Shown here one piece after another: positions 1-6,888 of a stretch of DNA of 9,986 nt. Under the pieces are notes generated by a model. It had not been told where the DNA came from, made no database searches, and worked only from the letters and a program-made list of their open reading frames with translations. Source of the stretch: Candidatus Poribacteria bacterium (GTDB lineage Bacteria; Poribacteria; DTPJ01; WJIO01). Where the stretch lies: NCBI GenBank assembly GCA_014730235.1, contig WJIO01000231.1, positions 1 through 9,986 of the forward strand. The letters run 5' to 3'. Position 1 is the first letter of the stretch; every line of letters starts with the position of its first letter. A program made the translations under genes and the position numbers.

Positions 1-384
1 GGCCATAACAATAAGAGCACCTGTACTCATAGACGAAAGCCTTTCAACAGCTTCTACAACCTTCCGGATATGTGCCCTTTCATCGGGCTGGCTGCCGCTT
101 AAAAAAGCTGCAGTAGTACCCATTCGGGCCAGGGCACTTTTAAATTCTGGTGCAAAGATAATTATAAGTGCAACTGCGCCCCATGTCCAGAATTTCCTTA
201 ACAACCAGTCCAGAGTTTCAAGTCTCCCAAAAGAAGCGATAAAAGATATAGCCACTAATATACCAAGACCTTTTAAAGCCTGAACTGCCCTTGTTCCCCT
301 AATAAGGGTAAAAACCTTGTAAAATATATAAGCAACTACAAGTATATCAAGAACTGTTAGGACATTTTTCAGGATACTTAACAT
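1..384 (-). CDS. cdaA: Diadenylate cyclase CdaA, N-terminal part (truncated by window start)
   Basis: CdaA-type enzymes (DisA_N superfamily, YbbP/DacA) condense two ATP into the second messenger c-di-AMP at the membrane. The 128 visible codons begin MLSILKNVLTVLDILVVAYI and show the family's three N-terminal hydrophobic helices, at about residues 5-22, 38-54 and 68-80. They also carry the linker motifs RGTRAVQALKG (29-39) and IIFAPEFKSALARMG (74-88), and the start of the cyclase domain around 105-128. The catalytic DGA and RHR motifs lie outside the window, so activity cannot be judged. The start is ATG at 384; an in-frame stop lies just upstream, and there is no good Shine-Dalgarno sequence, which suggests coupling to folP 23 nt upstream. 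In many bacteria cdaA is followed by ybbR and glmM; that cannot be seen here. Family assignment is firm from the N-terminal pattern. Confidence 0.88.
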   Translation of the reverse strand, partial: MLSILKNVLTVLDILVVAYIFYKVFTLIRGTRAVQALKGLGILVAISFIASFGRLETLDWLLRKFWTWGAVALIIIFAPEFKSALARMGTTAAFLSGSQPDERAHIRKVVEAVERLSSMSTGALIVMA

Positions 385-407
385 TTTAATGATGTTTTAC
401 GAAATTT

Positions 408-1250
408 TTAGAATTGGAAATTTGGTCTGACAATAGCATCAGTCATACGCGCAACCTTCACTATTTCCTTTACATCATGAACCCGGACAATGTCAGCACC
501 GTTACAGATTGACACGACAACTGTAGCCGCAGTTCCCTCGAGCCTGTCTTCGACTTGAAGGTCAAGGATTTTACCGATAAAAGATTTTCTTGAAGTTCCC
601 ATCAAAATTGGTTTATCGAGAACTTTAAAATCCCTCAAACGCCTTATAATCTCAAGGTTGTGATCTATAGTTTTACCAAAACCAATCCCGGGATCAATTA
701 TAATTTGTTCATGGGAAATTCCTTCTTTCAAAGCAAAATTTATTCTTTCGCTGAAAAAGGATATAATTTCGGGTATAAGGGATTTATAGTGAGGATTTCG
801 TTGCATATCCCTGGGAGTGCCTTTCATGTGCATCAAAATTACTGGAACGCCTGCATCAACTGCAACAGAAGCCATATCAGGATCATAACGTAAGGCGCTT
901 ATATCATTTATTATAGTGGCTCCAGCTTCTAATGCCTGCCTTGCTACAGGGGATTTGTATGTGTCTATAGATATGGGAACATCTATAAATTTTACAAGCT
1001 TTTCAATTACAGGTAGTACCCTTTCAATTTCAACTTCCTCAGGAACAGGAAGCGAACCGGGTCGGCTTGATTCTCCTCCCAGATCGATTATATCCGCTCC
1101 ATCTTCCACCATTTTCCGGGCATGTTCTACTGCTCTAGCCACCGAATTAAATTTCCCGCCATCAGAGAAGGAATCCGGTGTAACATTGAGAATACCCATC
1201 ACAAGAGTTCTGTTAATTTCATCCAGATTCAGGGAATTTATTTCATTCAT
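408..1250 (-). CDS. folP: Dihydropteroate synthase
   Basis: FolP condenses p-aminobenzoate with 6-hydroxymethyl-7,8-dihydropterin diphosphate to dihydropteroate in folate synthesis; it is the sulfonamide target. From ATG 1250 the protein has 280 residues, normal for the family. It shows the TIM-barrel motifs in order: NVTPDSFSDGG (22-32), GGESSRPG (58-65), SIDTYK (94-99), INDIS (114-118), DPGIGFGKT (186-194), MGTSRKSFIG (217-226) and VRVHDV (255-260). All the usual pterin- and phosphate-binding positions are present. A TTG six codons upstream (1268) would add six residues, but no Shine-Dalgarno supports it; ATG 1250 has a weak GGTG five bases ahead and gives the usual N-terminus. It probably shares a transcript with cdaA, and a terminator-like hairpin lies about 65 nt upstream. 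ftsH-folP adjacency is common in bacteria. Confidence 0.96.
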   Translation of the reverse strand: MNEINSLNLDEINRTLVMGILNVTPDSFSDGGKFNSVARAVEHARKMVEDGADIIDLGGESSRPGSLPVPEEVEIERVLPVIEKLVKFIDVPISIDTYKSPVARQALEAGATIINDISALRYDPDMASVAVDAGVPVILMHMKGTPRDMQRNPHYKSLIPEIISFFSERINFALKEGISHEQIIIDPGIGFGKTIDHNLEIIRRLRDFKVLDKPILMGTSRKSFIGKILDLQVEDRLEGTAATVVVSICNGADIVRVHDVKEIVKVARMTDAIVRPNFQF

Positions 1251-1314
1251 TTGCACACCAAAAATCAAACTGTAGCAATGTTTCCGAGGTATAAAGGAAA
1301 GCCCGAAAAAGCAT

Positions 1315-1345
1315 ATGCCTATGGAGTTTAAAACTCCATAGGCAT
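1315..1345 (-). terminator. Perfect 15-bp hairpin followed by a T tract, in the folP leader
   Basis: Arms at 1315-1329 and 1331-1345 are exact reverse complements around one central base. The TTTAAA core would open into a loop of about seven bases, leaving a stem of roughly 12 bp with the GC-richer CCTATGGAG part in the middle. On the minus strand the stem is followed by ATGC and then TTTTT (1310-1306), so it can act as an intrinsic terminator for transcription coming from ftsH. The plus-strand side has no comparable T run. It lies between a candidate promoter (1377-1385) and the folP start, so attenuation is possible but unproven. Confidence 0.6.
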
Positions 1346-1376
1346 TGGTCTATTTACTTTATTTAAATTTACAGCG

Positions 1377-1385
1377 ATTATATCA
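1377..1385 (-). promoter_or_regulatory. Extended -10 promoter candidate for folP-cdaA
   Basis: Reading the minus strand, TGATATAAT gives a perfect TATAAT (1382-1377) preceded by the extended -10 TGn motif. No good -35 hexamer sits at 16-18 bp, which extended -10 promoters can tolerate. Transcription would start near 1370 and pass through the 1345-1315 hairpin before reaching folP. In AT-rich DNA such a match can arise by chance. Confidence 0.35.
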
Positions 1386-1512
1386 GCAGAAGGGAAGATC
1401 GCTTGTTCAACCTTTACAAGGAAATCAGGAGAACTTTCAGCGCGAAATATTTAAGGAATTTTTGGAAGATAACACTTAAGTGATTTTTCAATAAATCTTT
1501 TCAACTTTATCC

Positions 1513-1549
1513 TAATGGGCAAAGCCCATTATTCCCCCTTTATAAGGGG
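1513..1549. repeat. Two adjacent short hairpins
   Basis: The first is an 8-bp perfect stem, TAATGGGC / GCCCATTA, around an AAA loop (1513-1531). The second is CCCCTT-TAT-AAGGGG (1535-1549), with a further GGGG run at 1554-1557 that could pair alternatively. Runs of CCCC/GGGG spaced like this are typical of small dispersed intergenic repeats in many Gram-negative and candidate-phylum genomes. Neither hairpin is followed by a good T run on the ftsH strand, so a terminator role is doubtful. Confidence 0.55.
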
Positions 1550-1650
1550 TTGAAGGGGATTTTTGGCGCGACTGAAGACTTTGATATCCTGAAAGAATTC
1601 TCTGGCTCTTCCGGATTCAGTGTGGTAAAGATAAGAAACTTCTTTATGCT

Positions 1651-1720
1651 GTCATTCCTGCGAAAGCGGGAATCCAGTAGATCTTCATAAAGACTGGACT
1701 CCCGATTTCGCAGAAATAAC
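1651..1720. repeat. 70-bp imperfect inverted repeat, GTCATTCCTGC type
   Basis: The left arm (1651-1678) begins GTCATTCCTGCGAAAGCGGG. The right arm (1693-1720) is its reverse complement over 28 positions with four mismatches, around a 14-base loop. This is the widely dispersed palindromic intergenic repeat whose translation gives peptides such as DSRFRRND. The first 11 bases recur at 9944-9954 at the start of the inverted repeat at the window end. It is MITE-like or REP-like in form; no flanking target duplication was identified and no transposase is nearby. Function is unknown. Confidence 0.75.
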
Positions 1721-1784
1721 AAGCTGAGAGAATTTTCAATTATAACAATACTAAACCCGGAAGAGCCAATTTTCTTGGAATTGT

Positions 1785-3641
1785 TTAACTAACAGCAGTC
1801 GCAATATCCTCTGTTTCCATAATTTCCTCTATCTCCTGAGCATTAAGCATTTCTCTTTCCAATAATGCCATGGCCAATCGGTCTAATTTATTTTCGTTTT
1901 CTTTAATCAATGTTTCAGCCTGATGCAGGGATTCCTCTACAATACGTCGAACTTCCTTATCAATTTCAACGGCTGTATGTTCGCTATAGTCTTTATGTTG
2001 GGCTATTTCTCTACCAAGGAATATCTGTTCTTCCTTTTTCCCAAAGGTAAGGGGGCCCATTTTGTCACTCATTCCCCAGTCGCAGACCATTTTTCTTGCC
2101 ATGTCAGTAGCTCTTTCCAGATCATCCTTAGCACCGGTAGATGGTTCGCCAAATTTCATCTGTTCCGCAACCCTACCCCCAAGTTTTACAGTTATTTCCG
2201 CCTGCAGGTAGCTCTTGGTGTAGTTATGTTTTTCTTCTGAGGGAAGTTTTTGAGTCACACCCAAAGCACGGCCACGGGGGATAATAGAGCATTTATAATT
2301 TGGATCAGCTTCCGGAATTAAATAGGAAAGAATTGCATGTCCGGCTTCATGATATGCGGTAAGTCTTTTTTCCGATTCGCTGATAAATATGCTTCTGCGT
2401 TCCGGCCCCATAAGTATTCTATCTTTAGCCTCTTCCATGGAACTCATATCCACGTTTTCTTTATTTTCACGGGCAGCCAGGAGAGCAGCTTCATTGACCA
2501 TATTGGCAATATCTGCACCGGAAAATCCGGGAGTGCTTCGGGCAAGTATACTCAAATCCACATCATCAGAAAGCGGAACTTTGTCTTTGGTATGGACTCT
2601 GAATATACCTTCTCTACCCCTGACATCAGGAAGATCAACCACTATCTGACGATCAAAACGACCGGGTCTCAACAAAGCTGGATCCAGCACATCCGGTCTG
2701 TTGGTAGCAGCCATGAGAATAACACCTTCGGTTGTATTAAAACCATCCATTTCCACCAGAAGTTGATTCAGGGTTTGTTCCCGTTCGTCATGTCCGCCGC
2801 CTATACCTGCACCTCGATGTCTGCCTACAGCATCTAACTCATCAAGGAATATAATACAGGGAGCGTTGCGTCTTCCAGTTTCAAAAAGGTCACGAACTCT
2901 GGATGCTCCTACACCAACAAACATCTCAACAAAGTCCGAACCGCTGATGCTGAAGAAGGGTACACCAGCCTCGCCAGCAACTGCGCGAGCCAGGAGAGTT
3001 TTGCCAGTTCCGGGAGGGCCTACCAAAAGTACACCTTTTGGTATTCTTCCACCAAGACGCTGGAATTTTTTAGCATCCTGGAGAAAATCAATTACTTCCT
3101 TTAAGTCTTCTTTGGCCTCATCACATCCGGCTACATCATCAAAAGTTTTCTTGGGTTGGTTGTCCGAATGAAGACGGGCTTTACTCTTTCCGAAGGCCAA
3201 AGCTCTGTTACCGGTTCCCTGCATTTGCCTTGATATAAAATACATAAAACCTATAAGGAGTAATAGCGGCAAAAGTCCACCAGCAAAAAAGCCCAACCAT
3301 TCTGGAAAGCGTGATGGTTCCTGATAATCAAATTCAACCCCGCTATTTCTCAGTAAAGGTTCTAATTCATAATTTGAATATATATCTCTTGGAGTCTTAA
3401 AATGTGTTGCGCCACCCATTTCATATCCCGGCGCAAATTCACCTTTGATCCAATCCTTGCGAATTTCTACGGAAGCTATTCGGTTTTGAGAATCCTTCTC
3501 TGTATCTATAATATCATAGAATTCACTTGCTTTCATAGTATATACACGCTGAGGTTCATTAAGCAAAAATCGCCAGAACGTGTATGCAAGTATAATTCCC
3601 ACCAATAACCATACTATCATACTGCGGATGTTCTTGTTCAA
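1785..3641 (-). CDS. ftsH: ATP-dependent zinc metalloprotease FtsH
   Basis: FtsH is a hexameric membrane-anchored AAA+ protease that extracts and degrades misfolded membrane proteins and short-lived regulators. The 618 residues show membrane segments at about 8-26 and 116-136 flanking an extracytoplasmic domain. The AAA module has Walker A GPPGTGKT (208-215), the pore loop around MFVGVG (240-245), Walker B IIFLDELD (263-270) and the second region of homology, [20 protein letters not shown] (312-331). The protease domain has the zinc site HEAGH (431-435), with Asp507 in [10 protein letters not shown] as the likely third ligand. Nothing essential is missing. The start is TTG at 3641, chosen because AAAGGGG lies six bases upstream; ATG at residue 8 would cut into the first membrane helix and lacks such a site. 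It has its own consensus promoter, so it is probably expressed separately from hpt. Confidence 0.98.
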   Translation of the reverse strand: MNKNIRSMIVWLLVGIILAYTFWRFLLNEPQRVYTMKASEFYDIIDTEKDSQNRIASVEIRKDWIKGEFAPGYEMGGATHFKTPRDIYSNYELEPLLRNSGVEFDYQEPSRFPEWLGFFAGGLLPLLLLIGFMYFISRQMQGTGNRALAFGKSKARLHSDNQPKKTFDDVAGCDEAKEDLKEVIDFLQDAKKFQRLGGRIPKGVLLVGPPGTGKTLLARAVAGEAGVPFFSISGSDFVEMFVGVGASRVRDLFETGRRNAPCIIFLDELDAVGRHRGAGIGGGHDEREQTLNQLLVEMDGFNTTEGVILMAATNRPDVLDPALLRPGRFDRQIVVDLPDVRGREGIFRVHTKDKVPLSDDVDLSILARSTPGFSGADIANMVNEAALLAARENKENVDMSSMEEAKDRILMGPERRSIFISESEKRLTAYHEAGHAILSYLIPEADPNYKCSIIPRGRALGVTQKLPSEEKHNYTKSYLQAEITVKLGGRVAEQMKFGEPSTGAKDDLERATDMARKMVCDWGMSDKMGPLTFGKKEEQIFLGREIAQHKDYSEHTAVEIDKEVRRIVEESLHQAETLIKENENKLDRLAMALLEREMLNAQEIEEIMETEDIATAVS

Positions 3642-3647
3642 TCTTTT

Positions 3648-3654
3648 CCCCTTT
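3648..3654 (-). promoter_or_regulatory. Ribosome binding site that fixes the TTG start of ftsH
   Basis: AAAGGGG is followed by six bases and then the TTG codon at 3641-3639. It is the strongest purine run in the leader, and it supports TTG over the ATG seven codons further in. Confidence 0.65.
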
Positions 3655-3671
3655 ATTTATCTATACAAAAC

Positions 3672-3717
3672 CAAGCGGAAGTAAATAATCAATATTTAAT
3701 ATAGCTGTAACCGCTTG
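3672..3717 (-). promoter_or_regulatory. Stem-loop in the ftsH leader
   Basis: CAAGCGG (3717-3711 on the minus strand) pairs perfectly with CCGCTTG (3678-3672) around a very AT-rich loop of 32 bases. The stem starts within about 10 nt of the predicted transcript start and ends about 30 nt before the ftsH start codon. The distal arm is followed by GTTTTG, too short a T run for a convincing terminator. It could protect the 5' end or modulate translation; function is inferred only. Confidence 0.4.
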
Positions 3718-3732
3718 ATATTATTAAGTAAA

Positions 3733-3761
3733 ATTATAACACCTAGTAACTACTGTGTCAA
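3733..3761 (-). promoter_or_regulatory. Perfect consensus sigma-70/sigma-A promoter of ftsH
   Basis: On the minus strand TTGACA (3761-3756) is followed by exactly 17 bases and TATAAT (3738-3733); the spacer ends in TGT, so an extended -10 TGn is present too. Transcription should begin at A3725 or A3724, giving a leader of about 84 nt. All 12 consensus positions match, so this is one of the best-supported regulatory calls in the window. It makes ftsH independent of hpt and tilS transcription. Confidence 0.85.
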
Positions 3762-3783
3762 GCGCATTAAGTCAACGTTATTA

Positions 3784-4305
3784 TTATTCCAGTGTAGCTA
3801 TGTATGGTAATCCCCGATACTGTTCGGCATAATCTAAACCATAACCCACAACAAATCTATCTGGTATTTCAAACCCAATATAATCTACTTCGGTTTCTCT
3901 TATAATATCTTTAGATTTATTTAATAATACACAGAATTTAAGAGTTTTTGGTCTTTCCAGTATCAATAATTCCTTCATATAACTTAGTGTAAGACCACTG
4001 TCCAGAATATCATCCACAACCAGGACATTTTTATTGCAAATGCTTTCCGACAGGTTCTGAATTATCTTAATTTTACCCGAAGATTCTGTTTTTTCTCCAT
4101 AACTTGATACCTGAATAAATTCAACACTGGTATGAAGACTTATATTTCTCAAAAGATCAGCAAGAAATATAAAAGCCCCTTTTAAAATGCAAATAACTGT
4201 TAAGGGTTCCCCCTGATAATCCAGGGATATTTTCTTCCCTAGTTCTTTTATCCGTTCAATTATTGCTGATTCTGAAATTAATATTTGAGAAATATTTTTA
4301 TCCAT
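3784..4305 (-). CDS. hpt: Hypoxanthine phosphoribosyltransferase
   Basis: Hpt converts hypoxanthine (often also guanine) and PRPP to IMP or GMP in purine salvage. From ATG 4305 the protein is 173 residues, the usual bacterial length. It has the early ICILKGAFIFLADLL segment (38-52), the PRPP loop VLVVDDILDSGLT (94-106; here DD in place of the more common ED), LLNK (127-130) with the purine-contacting lysine, and GFEIPDRFVVGYGLDYAEQYR (residues 144-164) near the C-terminus. ATG 4305 has GGTGG four bases upstream; a TTG nine codons earlier would only add a non-homologous FVFIFGGS leader. The gene lies 96 nt after tilS and 142 nt before ftsH. tilS-hpt-ftsH is a conserved cluster in Firmicutes. 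Confidence 0.95.
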   Translation of the reverse strand: MDKNISQILISESAIIERIKELGKKISLDYQGEPLTVICILKGAFIFLADLLRNISLHTSVEFIQVSSYGEKTESSGKIKIIQNLSESICNKNVLVVDDILDSGLTLSYMKELLILERPKTLKFCVLLNKSKDIIRETEVDYIGFEIPDRFVVGYGLDYAEQYRGLPYIATLE

Positions 4306-4327
4306 AGATCCACCGAATATAAAAACA

Positions 4328-4347
4328 AACAATAAGTGATTATTGTT
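4328..4347 (-). repeat. AT-rich hairpin just upstream of hpt
   Basis: AACAATAA and TTATTGTT form a perfect 8-bp stem around the loop TCAC. On the minus strand it is followed by TGTTTTTAT and, about 20 nt later, the hpt start. The stem has only one G-C pair, so as an RNA it is weak; it might cause partial termination between tilS and hpt or be a dyad protein site. Confidence 0.35.
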
Positions 4348-4401
4348 CCATATTTAGAAGTCGTTTTTATCAGACATTAGGTTTACATTTCTATACAATT
4401 T

Positions 4402-5811
4402 TTAACAACTATCATAAACAACATCTACTGACATATATTCCTTTGTTTCCGGGGTTAATTTAAATCTATCATCAATTCGATAGCCAACAACCCATATTAT
4501 CCTGTCTTTTTCATCTGTCAACAAAGGTATTTTATCCCTTATATCAACTGGAATTTTTTCATCAATAAAAAAATCTTTCAGTTTTTTCATGTTATTCATA
4601 CCCAGGGGTTGAAAGCGATCACCGGGTTTTCTGTTGCGTATTTGTAGATATCCTGTAATCTTGCTGTAATCAAAAGCCCCATTAAATCTGCCGGATTCCT
4701 GATATTTTAAAGACGAATCTAAATGATTAATGTTTATTTCAATTGTCATGGATAATTCTGGTATATATGTATTACCTGGAACATGGATTTTATGATGGAA
4801 ATATTCTTTTTCATCTTCCAGAAGGTAGTCTTTCTGTATTATCAATTTACCATAAGTTTTCCTGGCCACAATTCCATGGGGTAAACTGATCCTGCTTCCG
4901 GTTTCACCTCCCAGTATTAAATTTCTTAATGTTTCAACGTGCTTATAATCGAAACCCATAAGATGACCGATCATAAATTCAACAGCAAGGCGTATTAAAC
5001 GTCGCTGAACTGCAATATGCTTTCTTTTAAAATCCTCATCATTTATTTCTACCATATGGGCATCAAGTTTCTCTATGCATTCAGCCCATATATTCCGGAT
5101 CAATTGATTCAAAAAATCGTCTTCTGCCCTGAGTATATCAGCAGTTTGCTGTAGAATCTGTTTTATATTAGGGCTATAATACTTCTCCAGCAATGGTATT
5201 AGCTCAAGCCTTATTTTATTGCGTAGATAATAGGTACTCAGGTTGGTAGAGTCCTGACAGGCTGTTATTCCTATGTTTTTCAAATATTGATTGATCTGTT
5301 TTCTGTCAATCTCTATTATAGGTCTGATAAACTTGTCTTCTCGAACCGCTGGTATTCCCATGAGGCCTTTTGTTCCTGAACCTCTCAATAACCTCATAAT
5401 TACGGTTTCCGCCTGATCGTCGGAGTTATGTCCCAGGGCTATTTTATCAGCTTTTACTTCATTCATAACTCGAGTATAAAAATCATATCTTATCCGTCTC
5501 GCTCCGCTTTCTATTGATTCTTTTGGAGTAATTAGTTTTGCCACATTAATTGACTCCAGAGTTATATCCAGACCCAGTCTTTGGGCGTGATCTTTTACAT
5601 AATCAGCATCGGCTTTTGACTCTTCACCTCTGAGTTGATGATCAAGATGGGCTACATGTAGAGTACATTCCAGTTCATCGCGAAGATCATACAATAAATA
5701 CAAAAGGGCCATAGAGTCTGGCCCACCTGATACTGACGTCACAATTTTCTCACCTCTGGTGATCATTTTATGCTTTTTTATTGTATTTAATACAAGCTGT
5801 TTGATTTCCAT
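4402..5811 (-). CDS. tilS: tRNA(Ile)-lysidine synthetase
   Basis: TilS attaches lysine to C34 of tRNA-Ile(CAU) using ATP, changing both its codon reading (AUA) and its aminoacylation; it is essential in most bacteria. The 469-residue protein has the N-type ATP pyrophosphatase loop SGGPDS (28-33), HLDHQLRGEES (55-65), GHNSDDQAET (127-136), the RLLRGSGTKGLMGIP stretch (140-154) and DSTN (187-190). Its C-terminal domain carries NRKPGDRFQPLG (393-404), KKLKDFFIDEKIP (409-421) and VVGYRIDDRFK (441-451). That is the long, full-length Firmicutes/delta-proteobacterial form. ATG 5811 lies 4 nt after the stop of the upstream dehydrogenase and has no clear Shine-Dalgarno, so translation is probably coupled. 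Confidence 0.96.
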   Translation of the reverse strand: MEIKQLVLNTIKKHKMITRGEKIVTSVSGGPDSMALLYLLYDLRDELECTLHVAHLDHQLRGEESKADADYVKDHAQRLGLDITLESINVAKLITPKESIESGARRIRYDFYTRVMNEVKADKIALGHNSDDQAETVIMRLLRGSGTKGLMGIPAVREDKFIRPIIEIDRKQINQYLKNIGITACQDSTNLSTYYLRNKIRLELIPLLEKYYSPNIKQILQQTADILRAEDDFLNQLIRNIWAECIEKLDAHMVEINDEDFKRKHIAVQRRLIRLAVEFMIGHLMGFDYKHVETLRNLILGGETGSRISLPHGIVARKTYGKLIIQKDYLLEDEKEYFHHKIHVPGNTYIPELSMTIEININHLDSSLKYQESGRFNGAFDYSKITGYLQIRNRKPGDRFQPLGMNNMKKLKDFFIDEKIPVDIRDKIPLLTDEKDRIIWVVGYRIDDRFKLTPETKEYMSVDVVYDSC

Positions 5812-5815
5812 TATA

Positions 5816-6772
5816 TCATGGTATCTGGTTCACAGGATTTTTAGGTTTATTGCCATTTATTACCTGTATAACATCCTCCACCACCATAGCCATTGCCTTC
5901 ATAGCCTCTTCTGTATGGGATGCCACGTGAGGAGTCAGGATAGTATTTGGCGCGTCCAGAATTTTGTCGTCATCAGGAAGCGGCTCTTCTTCATAAACGT
6001 CCAGTCCAGTACCGGTGATTAAATTATTATCCAGTGCCTCTATTAAAGCTTCAGTATCTACCACAGGACCTCTTGATGTGTTAATCAGGTATGCTGTCTT
6101 TTTCATAAGTTTTATGTTTTCGGAGTTTATAAGATATCGGGTAGTGGGTAAAGATGGCACATGCAGGGATACATAATCTGAAGACTTTAGAAGTTCCTCA
6201 AGCTCAACTTTACTGGCTTTAATTTCCTTTGCCACATCTTGCTTATCCACTTCATCGCAGTATAGTATTTCCATATCAAAAGCAAAGTGACAAATTTGTG
6301 CCACACGATAACCTATATTACCCAGACCAACTATTCCCAGGGTTTGCCCCTTCATTTCCTGCCCTCTGCGCTGATACCTGTAATTCCAGTTACCATTTCG
6401 GAGAGCTTTATCCCCCGCTGTTATAAGCTTGGTCAAAGACAGCATAAGCCCTACAGCATGTTCCGCAACTGCTTCGTTATTAACTCCGGGGGTGTTTACC
6501 ACGTATATTCCCCGTTCCGTTGCAGCCTCTAATTCAATATTATCCACACCTACACCATGACGACCTACGACTTTTAAATTTGGTGCGCTGTCCATAATCC
6601 TCCCTGTAACCGAGCCGTTGGCCCTAATTACGATGCCCGAAACATCCACCACCTGATTACATATAGTGTCCTCATCATAACCTGAAGCCCATATAATTTC
6701 TGCATGTTCGTCCAGATAATTTATACCCACCGGATGAATTTCTTCATATAACAATATTTTTGGTTTTGCCAT
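5816..6772 (-). CDS. D-2-hydroxyacid dehydrogenase, SerA-like (3-phosphoglycerate dehydrogenase family, no ACT domain)
   Basis: These enzymes reversibly oxidise D-2-hydroxyacids with NAD(P). The best fit is 3-phosphoglycerate dehydrogenase, first step of serine synthesis, but hydroxypyruvate or glyoxylate reductase cannot be excluded. The 318-residue chain has the substrate-domain motif GRHGVGVDNIELEAATERGI (70-89), the Rossmann glycine motif GLGNIG (149-154), and NTSRGPVVD (231-239) with catalytic Arg234. Glu263 (in YEEEP) and His282 (in TPHVASHT) complete the catalytic set, with the Arg-to-Glu spacing of 29 seen in E. coli SerA. It ends right after the dehydrogenase core and lacks the regulatory ACT domain of long SerA. 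ATG 6772 is preceded by GGAG at ideal distance. It lies 4 nt ahead of tilS, an unusual partner. Confidence 0.9.
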   Translation of the reverse strand: MAKPKILLYEEIHPVGINYLDEHAEIIWASGYDEDTICNQVVDVSGIVIRANGSVTGRIMDSAPNLKVVGRHGVGVDNIELEAATERGIYVVNTPGVNNEAVAEHAVGLMLSLTKLITAGDKALRNGNWNYRYQRRGQEMKGQTLGIVGLGNIGYRVAQICHFAFDMEILYCDEVDKQDVAKEIKASKVELEELLKSSDYVSLHVPSLPTTRYLINSENIKLMKKTAYLINTSRGPVVDTEALIEALDNNLITGTGLDVYEEEPLPDDDKILDAPNTILTPHVASHTEEAMKAMAMVVEDVIQVINGNKPKNPVNQIP

Positions 6773-6817
6773 TTTTATCTCCGTTTTTATATTTTATACT
6801 TAAATTACTTGAAAGTC

Positions 6818-6826
6818 AGTATAACA
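6818..6826 (-). promoter_or_regulatory. Extended -10 promoter candidate for the serA-like gene and tilS
   Basis: TGTTATACT on the minus strand combines an extended -10 TGn with a TATACT hexamer (6823-6818), giving a predicted start near 6811 and a leader of about 38 nt that contains the GGAG site. There is no recognisable -35 at 17 bp. An alternative, CTGACT (6819-6814) with 17 bp and TAAAAT (6796-6791), would place the start almost on the ribosome binding site, so it is less likely. Confidence 0.35.
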
Positions 6827-6888
6827 AAACTATCGGACTCGGGTAGAAATTGGTGATGAAACTTACCAGGATGATATTAATACCATAG

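Larger units (their letters stand above)
1251..1784. other. Gene-free interval between ftsH and folP, rich in inverted repeats
   Basis: About 530 bases without a convincing gene. From the folP side it holds a 15-bp perfect hairpin (1315-1345), an extended -10 promoter candidate (1377-1385), two short hairpins (1513-1549) and a 70-bp imperfect inverted repeat (1651-1720). The short reading frames here, including one of 60 codons at 1540-1722 on the minus strand, are composed of repeat sequence and have no ribosome binding site or family signature. No clear ftsH terminator was found immediately after its stop codon; the nearest element is a weak CCAA/TTGG stem. The region looks like a landing site for small dispersed repeats. 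Confidence 0.6.

Noticed and set aside
408-1268. Longer folP starting at TTG 1268
   Set aside because: It adds six residues with no ribosome binding site at a usable distance. It cannot be fully excluded, but ATG 1250 is the better choice.
1342-1479. Plus-strand open stretch reading LVQPLQGNQENFQREIFKEF and ending in TAA
   Set aside because: About 45 codons with no ATG and no ribosome binding site. The composition is protein-like, but the length is within chance for this AT-rich DNA. At most it is a trace of a lost gene.
1540-1722. 60-codon minus-strand frame containing DSRFRRND
   Set aside because: It is the translation of the inverted repeat and neighbouring hairpin DNA. It has no ribosome binding site and no family resemblance beyond known repeat-derived peptides.
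2337-2837. 166-codon plus-strand frame
   Set aside because: It lies entirely antisense to the conserved AAA and protease domains of ftsH. It is a shadow frame with no start signal.
3784-4332. Longer hpt starting at TTG 4332
   Set aside because: It adds nine residues not typical of the family, lacks a Shine-Dalgarno, and overlaps the AT-rich hairpin. ATG 4305 has GGTGG just upstream.
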